Assembly: GCF_009711475.1 (NCBI RefSeq)
Contig: NZ_SMMD01000738.1
Span: forward strand, 1 to 6,910
DNA from: Fulvivirga aurantia
Lineage (GTDB): Bacteria; Bacteroidota; Bacteroidia; Cytophagales; Cyclobacteriaceae
Direction of reading: 5' to 3'
DNA: 6,910 nucleotides
Every line of letters begins with the position of its first letter. The stretch's first letter is position 1. Of the stretch, positions 1 through 6,895 are shown one piece after another. Made by a program: the position numbers and the translations under genes. The notes below the pieces were generated by a model. It was not told the origin of the DNA. It ran no database searches and was given only the letters and a program-made list of their open reading frames with translations.

Positions 1-1
1 T

Positions 2-1747
2 GCCTTTTTCTGCAAAGCTCAAGGTGATGACTCATGGGCGGCAGCAAAGAAGAATGGTCGAGCTACATTGAACTGCCACTGGTTTGACTCTAAGCCGTTT
101 ATTTACCCTAAAGATGGTTCTGTAAGTGGCTTTGAATACGATTTGCTGCTGGAATTTCAAAAGTTTGTAAAGCAGCAGTACGGTGTTACTTTAAAACTCA
201 CCTGGCATAAATGCTCAAGTTTCAAAGCCACTTATGACACCATTCATTACATGTCTGCACCAAATGCAGTCGGTGCCTCTGCCTTTTCTATTACTACAGA
301 GCGCGCCCAGGAGGTAAAGTTTACACAACCCTACTTGCCTGATATATCTGTCATCGTTTCAGATTATAAGATTCCGATTGCTTACAACGAGCAAGATTTT
401 GATACCATTTTCAACACACTTAAAGCCATTACAATAAGGCAAACTACTTTTGAGCAACACTTGTCGGCACTCAAAGCTGAGCGTAATCTTAATTTTTCGG
501 TGGCGTATATTCCGAGCTCTACAGATCTGATCGGTACAATAGCCAACACCAAAGATGCCTTTGGGTACATAGACCTACCCTCCTACCTCACCGCTCTGCA
601 AGACACAATTAATATCAAGCGGCAATACTTATTTTCTTTTAGAAATAAAGGTATTGGATTTATATTACCAACTAATTCTGATTGGGAAGAGCCGTTTCAA
701 ACCTTTATAAGTGACCCCAATTTTGCTGAGATGAACGAATTGCTCATTGCCAAACATTTTGGGCCTGATGTGCCATTTTTAATTAATAATATCGCTTCTG
801 GCGCTGACATAAGCTCAAAAGATGAAGTGCTTTTACTCACAAAAGAAAAAGAGATACAAGCACAGGAGTTACTGGAATCCGCCCTTACACTCCAAAGAAA
901 CAATCTGATTAGCACCGGTTTTATTATTGGCTTTTCGATCCTACTGGTGATCTCAGCAATTACTTACAACCAATACCGACAAAAGGTGAAGTCTAACAAA
1001 CTGCTGAGCGAACAGAAAGATCAGATTGAAAGGCAAAATGAGCGGCTCATCGCGATTAATAATGAAAAGAATAATCTCATAAATATATTAGCTCATGACC
1101 TGAGATCGCCTATTAATAGCATCAATGGGTTGGCCAACTTATTGGAGCTGCCAGGCAGTGAAGAGGAAAAACAGGAGTACATCAATCAAATAAAGAAATC
1201 TACTGACCGCACCAGCAACATGATTTCAAAGATTTTAGATGTAGAAGCCATCGAATCCTCTACACCACAAATGAAATTTGATCGCGTTGACATGAAATCT
1301 GTCTTGAATAATGTAGTTTCAGAATACACAAAAACTGCCTTAGCTAAAAACATAAGTTTAACTACTCACACAAATGGCTCAGATAACTATTTTGTATCTG
1401 GAGATGAGGTTTATCTTTTTCAGGTGTTAGAAAACCTGATTTCCAATGCTTTGAAATTTTCTAATCAGCATACCAAAGTGGATGTTTCTTTATCTAAGGA
1501 TAAGGGTAAAGTGAGAATAAAAGTGAGCGATCAGGGGCCTGGAATAAGTAAAGAAGATCAAGCCAAGCTGTTTAATAAATTTCAAAGACTGAGTGCCAAG
1601 CCTACACAGGGAGAGCAATCTATAGGATTGGGCTTATCTATTGTAAAAAAATACATTGAACTCATGCACGGATCAATATACTATGAGAGTGAACTTGGGC
1701 GAGGTACAGACTTTATTGTAGAGTTTAGCGAATCTGAATTGGTATGA
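2..1747 (+). CDS. Membrane histidine kinase with periplasmic solute-binding (SBP_bac_3-like) sensor domain, 5' end outside window
   Basis: This is a sensor kinase that would bind a small solute in the periplasm and autophosphorylate in the cytoplasm. The frame is open from base 2 without a stop, and the first residues (AFFCKAQGDDSW) read like the end of a signal peptide followed by the mature protein, so the TTG at 68 is internal and the gene is 5'-truncated by the window. Numbering from that TTG codon, residues 1-235 form a type-3 solute-binding domain (GFEYDLL; SITTERAQEVKFTQPYL, with Arg79; YIDLPSYL, with Asp169). A short helix precedes a membrane segment at about 280-303 and a linker helix. 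The DHp H-box is AHDLRSPI with phospho-acceptor His343. The ATPase domain has N-box ENLISNALKFSN (Asn460), G1 DQGPGI (Asp488) and G2 GLGLSIV (from Gly520). All catalytic motifs are intact. No receiver or DNA-binding domain follows and no response regulator is nearby, so its partner is unknown. The 3' end overlaps the convergent kinase gene. The ligand is not known. Confidence 0.93.
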   Translation, partial: AFFCKAQGDDSWAAAKKNGRATLNCHWFDSKPFIYPKDGSVSGFEYDLLLEFQKFVKQQYGVTLKLTWHKCSSFKATYDTIHYMSAPNAVGASAFSITTERAQEVKFTQPYLPDISVIVSDYKIPIAYNEQDFDTIFNTLKAITIRQTTFEQHLSALKAERNLNFSVAYIPSSTDLIGTIANTKDAFGYIDLPSYLTALQDTINIKRQYLFSFRNKGIGFILPTNSDWEEPFQTFISDPNFAEMNELLIAKHFGPDVPFLINNIASGADISSKDEVLLLTKEKEIQAQELLESALTLQRNNLISTGFIIGFSILLVISAITYNQYRQKVKSNKLLSEQKDQIERQNERLIAINNEKNNLINILAHDLRSPINSINGLANLLELPGSEEEKQEYINQIKKSTDRTSNMISKILDVEAIESSTPQMKFDRVDMKSVLNNVVSEYTKTALAKNISLTTHTNGSDNYFVSGDEVYLFQVLENLISNALKFSNQHTKVDVSLSKDKGKVRIKVSDQGPGISKEDQAKLFNKFQRLSAKPTQGEQSIGLGLSIVKKYIELMHGSIYYESELGRGTDFIVEFSESELV

Positions 1748-4700
1748 CTAATGGCCCTGGGCAATCGTATTTCGAAAGTGGTATGTTTTTCATTTCGGGC
1801 ATTTTCTAAAAGTCTAATAGTGCCGTTTAACACTTTCACTGCAGTTTTTACCGTGTATAACCCTAGCCCAACACCTCTGATATCTAACTGACCGACATAA
1901 AACATCTCAAATATTTTGTCGGCCACTTCCTCTTCAATTCCTCTTCCTTTGTCACTTACTCTAATAGAAACCTGCTCACCATTTAGGCTACTGCAGTCTA
2001 TTTTTATATCAGGTTGTTCTCCATTTCTTCTATATTTCACAGCATTATCAATCAAATGAAAAAAGATGACCTCTAGTATTTCTTCATCTGTGTAGAGCTC
2101 AAAATCATTGGCTACCTCCAGCTTCACTTCTACCTGTGTAGTTTCTGTAGAAAGTCGATTTTCAATTTTTGATATAATGGCCTGAGGCTTTATTTGTGCG
2201 ATAGAAAGATCCGCTGCTTTGAGACGGGCCACGTTTAAGAGGCTGTAAAATACTTCATTCATTTCATCAGCCGTAGCATTGAGTCTGCTTACCAGATTTT
2301 GCATATCTCCATCGAGTGACTCAAGAGAGATAAGATAGCTCAAGCCCTGCAGCCTGGCCAAAGGGCCTCTCACATCGTGCACTGAGCGATAAATGAATGT
2401 ATCCAATTCCTTATTTACTTCTACCAGCTCGTTATACGCATTTTTTAACTGCTCAGTCCGCTCCTCTACTATATCTTCCAGATTGAGATTGATTTTTTGA
2501 AGTTCATCATTTTTGAGTTGTATTTGCTTTTGCTGTTGCTCGATTTCTTGTTTTTGCTTCTCAATTTCTTCCTTTTGCCTCACGACTTCTTTGGTGCGTT
2601 TTTCTACCATAAGCCCCAAATCTCTCTGGGTACGCTCCAATGACCTGATACGCAACTTATAGATCACAACAGCCAGTATTATCGCTCCAATAATGCTTAT
2701 AAACTTAAAGGGCTTGGTTTGGTAAAATGCCGGCTTTACGTAAAAGGTTAAAGCAGCACCTTCTTCATTCCACACGCCATCACTGTTGGCAGCTTTTACC
2801 CTAAACGTGTAATTGCCATAGGGTAAATTGGTGTATGTGGTCTTTCTTTCTTCTTCTGGTTTTAGCCAGTCATCGTCATACCCTTCAAGTTTATAAAGGT
2901 ATTCGATATTTTCTGAGGCAATAAAACTTAAAGCAGCATAGGTAATGGTAATTCTGTGTTTACCAGACGGCACAACAACACTGCTATCGAGATTATAGTT
3001 TTTTTCTGATGTAATGAATGACTCGATTACCACTTTTGGCTTTTTATTGTTGATCTCTATATTGGAAGGATCAATCATTTCAACACCGTTGGAAGTAGCA
3101 AACCACAGTCGTCCATCGGCACTTTTATAACTCATGCCAGACGATGTCGCAGAAGTAGCTTTTAGGCCATCGGCCTGAGTGTAGGCAATCGACTTTACGC
3201 CAGAGGCCTTACCATCTGCAAAAGCATTTAAATCATCCTTATGTACCTTGAAAACACTTATATTCTTCTGGTTAGTGGTTATCCAAAGGTAGCCATCTCC
3301 ATCTTCAAGTATTTGAAAAAGCGTGTTGCTGGCCAACCCGTTTTCTGAGGTGATTATTGTAAATTTTCCATCTTTAAATCTTGTAAGGCCCGCATTTCCG
3401 CAAATCCATAATGTACCATCACTATCTTCAAAAGTCTTGAATACAAACTCTCCTGCCAGACCATCCTTGGTGTAATAGGTAACAAATCGATCATTTTTAA
3501 AAAGATTCAGTCCATTTCTGGTTCCAATCCAAACCTCACCCGCTTCGTTTGATTGAATACTCATGACGTACTCATGAGAAAGGCCCTGGTTGACATTATA
3601 ATTATTGATTGTTCCGTCTGGTTTTATTACGCTAATACCATTGGTAGTACCAATCCACAAATCACCTGCGCTATCCTCGTGAATCACTCTTATGTTATTA
3701 TGGACAAGACCATCTGTAACTGTGTATTTTACAGATTTTCCATTCTGATATTTTAACAAATAATCCTGAGTGGCCACCCAAAGCACACCTTTGCTATCAA
3801 CTAGTCCAAACTTCAATTTGGTTTCAGAAAAATCATTATCTACATCAAACCGCTCTAAGCGATTATCTTGCGGATGTAGCCTGTAAACTCCGGTTTCATT
3901 AATTACAATAAAAGTATTGGATAACAAACCCGGTGTGATGCAGTGCACGATGAAAGGTTGCAGGTCGTTGGCACTTGCCAGCGCGTAATTAGTAAATTTT
4001 CCATCCCAAAGTTTATACAGCCCTTGTCGATAGGTGCCTATCCATAAGTTCCCTTCCGTATCCTGTATTAAAGTAGTAAAGTCATTCTCAAACAGAGGAT
4101 GACTAGGATCGAAATACGACCACTTGTCATCAATACTTCTTCGAGCCATCCCTCTAAATGTACCGATCCACCGTAGGCCTTTTTTATCTATGATAGAGGT
4201 AGAGACCATATCGCTGGGCAGACCTTCTTCTGAAGTAAGATTAGTTATAGTACCATTTTGAATGATAGACAAGCCTGCATCGGTACCAATCCATACTTCA
4301 TTTCCGTTTTCGACCTTCACATAATTAATATTATTGCTAACAAGGCCATTGCCGGTGTGGTAGTAGTCTAGTATTTGTCCATTGCTGGTGGTATAAACTC
4401 CCTGGTTAGTCGTAGCCACCCACAAGATGTTTGCGCTGTCTACATCAATACTTTTTATCCTCAGATTTTTAAGGAGATGGGGCACTTCTGTATTGACGAA
4501 CTTATCGTCTTTTTTGTAGGTAAGGCCATCGCTTGTGGCAATCCAGATTCTACCTGATTGATCCTGAACAATCTCCTCCACAAAATTACTGGGCAAACCA
4601 TGTGTTGTTGTATAAATTTTGAGCTCACCATTATCAACCGTAACCGCACCATTTCCGCTTGAGGCTGTCCATATCACGCCATCACTATCTTCGTAGATGT

Positions 4701-4989
4701 AAGTAAAGGAGTTATTTATAAGCTCAGGGGTGTTAAAAGCGCTGTATGTGAGAAAATCTACACCGTTAAAGCGGGTAATACCACCATAGGAGGCGAACCA
4801 AATGTATTCGTCTTTGGATTGCAGCAGGTGAATTATTGCATTGTCTGGCAGTCCGTTTTGACTATCCCAATGCTCATAATTATACTGGTAGAGGTGCTTT
4901 GATGGGTCTAGAGGATATTGAGCATAGACAATTGTCGCGCTTATCTGCGCAAAGACAATGCAACAGGCCAACTTTCTAAAGATATTCAC
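1681..4989 (-). CDS. Two-component sensor histidine kinase with 14 Reg_prop blades and Y_Y_Y domain (no receiver or AraC output)
   Basis: This 1102-residue protein is a membrane sensor kinase resembling the input and kinase half of Bacteroidota hybrid two-component systems. A signal peptide (residues 1-23, likely cleaved at VYA/Q) leads to about 14 propeller blades (about 27-650) with the recurring D-x-x-G-x-x-W-I-G-T pattern, then a Y_Y_Y domain (about 680-751). One membrane segment follows (about 761-778), then a charged coiled coil (about 782-863). The DHp H-box is SVHDVRGPLARL with His871. The ATPase domain has N-box HLIDNAVKY (Asn982), G1 DKGRGI (Asp1013) and G2 GVGLGL (1039-1044). The usual C-terminal receiver and AraC domains are absent; the kinase core ends at IRLP (Pro1077), followed by a 25-residue Ser-rich tail that overlaps the other kinase gene. 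The start is GTG at 4989: the frame upstream holds no ATG, GTG or TTG before a stop, and the signal peptide begins right there. The gene lies 88 bases after the DAHP synthase gene on the same strand. Ligand and partner regulator are unknown; in relatives the propellers help sense glycans, but that is not shown here. Confidence 0.93.
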   Translation of the reverse strand: MNIFRKLACCIVFAQISATIVYAQYPLDPSKHLYQYNYEHWDSQNGLPDNAIIHLLQSKDEYIWFASYGGITRFNGVDFLTYSAFNTPELINNSFTYIYEDSDGVIWTASSGNGAVTVDNGELKIYTTTHGLPSNFVEEIVQDQSGRIWIATSDGLTYKKDDKFVNTEVPHLLKNLRIKSIDVDSANILWVATTNQGVYTTSNGQILDYYHTGNGLVSNNINYVKVENGNEVWIGTDAGLSIIQNGTITNLTSEEGLPSDMVSTSIIDKKGLRWIGTFRGMARRSIDDKWSYFDPSHPLFENDFTTLIQDTEGNLWIGTYRQGLYKLWDGKFTNYALASANDLQPFIVHCITPGLLSNTFIVINETGVYRLHPQDNRLERFDVDNDFSETKLKFGLVDSKGVLWVATQDYLLKYQNGKSVKYTVTDGLVHNNIRVIHEDSAGDLWIGTTNGISVIKPDGTINNYNVNQGLSHEYVMSIQSNEAGEVWIGTRNGLNLFKNDRFVTYYTKDGLAGEFVFKTFEDSDGTLWICGNAGLTRFKDGKFTIITSENGLASNTLFQILEDGDGYLWITTNQKNISVFKVHKDDLNAFADGKASGVKSIAYTQADGLKATSATSSGMSYKSADGRLWFATSNGVEMIDPSNIEINNKKPKVVIESFITSEKNYNLDSSVVVPSGKHRITITYAALSFIASENIEYLYKLEGYDDDWLKPEEERKTTYTNLPYGNYTFRVKAANSDGVWNEEGAALTFYVKPAFYQTKPFKFISIIGAIILAVVIYKLRIRSLERTQRDLGLMVEKRTKEVVRQKEEIEKQKQEIEQQQKQIQLKNDELQKINLNLEDIVEERTEQLKNAYNELVEVNKELDTFIYRSVHDVRGPLARLQGLSYLISLESLDGDMQNLVSRLNATADEMNEVFYSLLNVARLKAADLSIAQIKPQAIISKIENRLSTETTQVEVKLEVANDFELYTDEEILEVIFFHLIDNAVKYRRNGEQPDIKIDCSSLNGEQVSIRVSDKGRGIEEEVADKIFEMFYVGQLDIRGVGLGLYTVKTAVKVLNGTIRLLENARNEKHTTFEIRLPRAISHTNSDSLNSTIKSVPRPSSLS
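3040..4911 (-). repeat. Region encoding 14 tandem Reg_prop propeller blades
   Basis: The encoded protein repeats a unit of roughly 40-45 residues whose core is Asp-x-x-Gly-x-(I/L/V)-Trp-(I/V)-(G/A)-T followed by a glycine and a short strand ending in N/D-G. I count 14 units, the first with Trp64 and the last around residues 615-640. Fourteen is the number expected for two seven-bladed propellers. The eighth unit (CITPGLLSNTFIVINETGVY) has lost the Trp signature and sits where a boundary between two propellers would fall. Short stretches are also repeated in the DNA, for example the 14-base string ccatcactatcttc near 3417 and near 4679. Boundaries are approximate. Confidence 0.85.
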
Positions 4990-5030
4990 GACATCATATA
5001 GCTTCTGCTTTATGTAATATCGTGAATATC
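4981..5030. promoter_or_regulatory. 50-base inverted repeat (hairpin) covering the GTG start of the Reg_prop kinase
   Basis: Bases 4981-4991 (gatattcacga) and 5020-5030 (tcgtgaatatc) are perfect reverse complements, 11 base pairs. Inside them are further complementary arms: 4995-4998 cata with 5011-5014 tatg, a T-T mismatch, and 5000-5002 agc with 5007-5009 gct around a four-base loop. In the kinase mRNA the GTG start codon (4989-4987) lies in the 3' arm of the main stem, so folding would hide the start. It could alternatively be a dyad operator bound by a regulator. It is not a good intrinsic terminator, because on neither strand does a U-tract follow the stem. The structure is seen directly; the function is inference. 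Confidence 0.6.
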
Positions 5031-5077
5031 CGGCAGTGTATCAATAGGCCTTTTTTGACTTAAAGAATATTAAATTG

Positions 5078-6088
5078 TTATAAACTTCTTTTCAACTCAA
5101 ATACCTTTCTCATCTTATCAATCAACTTTGCTGACTCTCTAAAATTGAGTGTTTGCTGACCATCAGAAAATGCTTCCTCAGGTTTTTCATGAGTTTCATA
5201 GATTATACCATCAGCACCCGCCATAATGCAAGCCAGCGCTACCGGCTCAACATGATCGCGTATACCAATACCATGTGAAGGATCGGCAATTACTGGTAAA
5301 TGCGTTTTTTCTTTCAATATCGAAATGGCATTAATATCCATGGTGTTTCTACTTGCCTTTTCATAGGTCCTGATACCCCGCTCGCAAAGCATAAGATTTT
5401 CATTGCCTGCAGAAAACACGTATTCCGCTGAATAAAGCAGCTCGTCTATGGTACCTGATATTCCTCTTTTGATCAAAACCGGCTTATCGATCTTGCCTAA
5501 TTCGTCCAGTAAGTTGAAGTTTTGCGTATTTCTCGCTCCCACTTGATAAATATCAATGTAATCGTGCATCTCTTCTATTTGAGATACCTGCATTACTTCT
5601 GTAATAATCTTAATACCTGCTTTCCTCGCTTCTGTATACCAGGTTTTAAGTCCGTCTATACCCATACCTCTAAAAGAATAGGGTGAGCTTCTTGGCTTAA
5701 AAACCCCGCCTCGCATGATCTTCACGTTGTTTTCAACCAGGTGATCAATGGTCTTTTTAATTTGATCTTCTCCTTCAATAGAGCAAGGCCCGGCCATGAT
5801 CGACATGCCTCCCTCGCTTATGACTACGCCATCTCCCAGGTCAATTTCTGTATTTTTTACTTTCCACTTTTTAGAAACCAGCTTATAATCGTCAGAAACA
5901 CGGTGTATATCAGCTATACCAGGCATGAAACCGATATCTCGGATATCAAACTCCTTCTTACCAATACCAATAATATAATCGCCTTTTTGCGTATTTACCT
6001 CAGTCGTTTTGTATTTGAGTTGATTGATTCGCTCTACTAAACTTGCTTTATCGTTTTCTGAGATGCCTTTTTTTAATTGAATAATCAT
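5078..6088 (-). CDS. aroF: 3-deoxy-D-arabino-heptulosonate 7-phosphate (DAHP) synthase, type I-beta with N-terminal regulatory domain
   Basis: This cytoplasmic enzyme condenses phosphoenolpyruvate with erythrose 4-phosphate, the first committed step of the shikimate pathway toward chorismate. The 336 residues match the size of the Thermotoga-type enzyme. Residues 1-70 form the small ferredoxin-like domain that in this subfamily is the feedback-inhibition module for Tyr or Phe; residues from about 85 onward form the TIM barrel. The metal ligands are visible and fall at the same numbers as in the Thermotoga maritima protein: Cys102 (AGPCS), His272 (DPSHG), Glu298 (YETHE) and Asp309 (SDGQQ). Substrate motifs KPRSSPYSFRG (from Lys131), GARNTQNF, IKRG and LCERGIRT are intact. 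No chorismate mutase domain is fused. Its ATG overlaps the trpA stop as ATGA, which implies translational coupling within the trp operon. The effector (Tyr, Phe or Trp) cannot be told from the sequence. The symbol aroF is the usual one for this subfamily, although naming varies. Confidence 0.96.
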   Translation of the reverse strand: MIIQLKKGISENDKASLVERINQLKYKTTEVNTQKGDYIIGIGKKEFDIRDIGFMPGIADIHRVSDDYKLVSKKWKVKNTEIDLGDGVVISEGGMSIMAGPCSIEGEDQIKKTIDHLVENNVKIMRGGVFKPRSSPYSFRGMGIDGLKTWYTEARKAGIKIITEVMQVSQIEEMHDYIDIYQVGARNTQNFNLLDELGKIDKPVLIKRGISGTIDELLYSAEYVFSAGNENLMLCERGIRTYEKASRNTMDINAISILKEKTHLPVIADPSHGIGIRDHVEPVALACIMAGADGIIYETHEKPEEAFSDGQQTLNFRESAKLIDKMRKVFELKRSL

Positions 6089-6858
6089 CCTTTTACCTGA
6101 TTTATAAAGTTTTTAATATCGTTTTTGAGGTCAGCGTTTTGTGATAACACATTGATAAAAGCACTGCCTATAATTGCTCCCCGGCTGTTTTTACTCGCGG
6201 CCTTAAATGTCTCATGATTTGAAATGCCAAAACCAACCAATGTTGGGCTTTTGAGCTGCATATCTTTGATCCTTTGAAAATAACTCTCCTGCTCACTTTC
6301 TACCTGTGTTTTTGCACCCGTAGTGCTGGCCGATGAAACCATGTAGATGAATCCATCACTATTTTCATCAATTTGCCTGATGCGCTGCTCGCTGGTTTGC
6401 GGTGTAATAAGAAATGTATTTTTAAGTCCGTATTGCTCGCAAATGGCTTTATATTCATTTTCATACACACTTATTGGCAGGTCTGGGAAGATCAGACCAT
6501 CTACCCCGCACTCTTCGCATTTCTTACAAAAGTCTTCAAACCCAAATTGCAATACCGGATTGATATACCCCATGAGTATGACAGGGATATTTACTTGCTC
6601 ACGCAATGATGACAATTGCTCAAAAAGCAATTTGAGTGTCATGCCGTTATCAAGCGCCTGTTTGTTGCTTTCCTGTATGGTAGGGCCGTCTGCCACCGGG
6701 TCTGAAAAAGGAATGCCTATTTCAATCATGTCAGCACCGCCTTCTTCTATATGCTGAGCAATTTCTAAAGTGCTTTCTAACATAGGAAAGCCTGCCGTGT
6801 AGTAGATGGAGAGCACATCTTTTTCTTTCTCATTAAATAGCTTCGTAATTCTATTCAT
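6085..6858 (-). CDS. trpA: Tryptophan synthase alpha chain
   Basis: The alpha subunit cleaves indole-3-glycerol phosphate to indole and glyceraldehyde 3-phosphate and passes indole to the TrpB subunit in the alpha2-beta2 complex, the last step of tryptophan synthesis. The protein is a complete TIM barrel. The family signature IEIGIPFSDPVADGP carries the catalytic pair Glu46 and Asp57 (equivalent to Glu49 and Asp60 in the enteric enzyme). FPDLP, the YMVSSASTTGAK loop, GFGIS and GAIIGSA supply the flexible loop and phosphate-binding elements. I prefer the ATG at 6858 (257 residues, MNRITKLFNEK), because homologues usually begin there. An in-frame ATG at 6891 would add MTHLQPQTTTT, a low-complexity stretch encoded by an aca-rich run, and cannot be excluded. 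The stop overlaps the start of the DAHP synthase gene by four bases. The gene is part of an operon arriving from the right edge. Confidence 0.96.
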   Translation of the reverse strand: MNRITKLFNEKEKDVLSIYYTAGFPMLESTLEIAQHIEEGGADMIEIGIPFSDPVADGPTIQESNKQALDNGMTLKLLFEQLSSLREQVNIPVILMGYINPVLQFGFEDFCKKCEECGVDGLIFPDLPISVYENEYKAICEQYGLKNTFLITPQTSEQRIRQIDENSDGFIYMVSSASTTGAKTQVESEQESYFQRIKDMQLKSPTLVGFGISNHETFKAASKNSRGAIIGSAFINVLSQNADLKNDIKNFINQVKG

Positions 6859-6895
6859 AGTTGTTGTTGTCTGTGGTTGTAAATGAGTCATAATC

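Noticed and set aside
1838..1851. actgcagt followed by a T-run, a possible terminator for the plus-strand kinase
   Set aside because: The palindrome is eight bases with no loop, and it lies inside the coding region of the convergent kinase.
4940..4989. Lipoprotein signal in the propeller kinase (KLACC near the N-terminus)
   Set aside because: The residue before the Cys does not fit the lipobox, the Cys falls before the hydrophobic core, and a normal cleavage site VYA/Q follows. A membrane segment later in the protein also fits a standard signal peptide.
5046..5056. aggcct followed by a T-run, resembling an intrinsic terminator on the plus strand
   Set aside because: The six-base palindrome has no loop and cannot form a useful stem, and no plus-strand transcript is expected to end there. 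On the minus strand it gives an A-run, not a U-run.
5048..5096. Possible A/T stem (aaagaa / ttcttt) just after the DAHP synthase stop on the minus strand
   Set aside because: Only six weak A-T pairs around a loop of about 17 bases, with no U-tract after it. Not supportable as a terminator.
5078..5200. Bacteroidota-type promoter (TAnnTTTG) before the propeller kinase
   Set aside because: The nearest match, ggtatttg in the end of the DAHP synthase gene, lacks the correctly spaced TA. No convincing promoter is visible.
5741..6040. Open frame of 99 codons on the plus strand, antisense to the DAHP synthase gene
   Set aside because: It lies wholly within a well-conserved gene on the other strand and shows no domain or start signal.
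6347..6757. Open frame of 136 codons on the plus strand, antisense to trpA
   Set aside because: Its composition is Ser/Cys-rich with no recognisable family, and the opposite strand is unmistakably trpA, so it is a mirror of coding bias.
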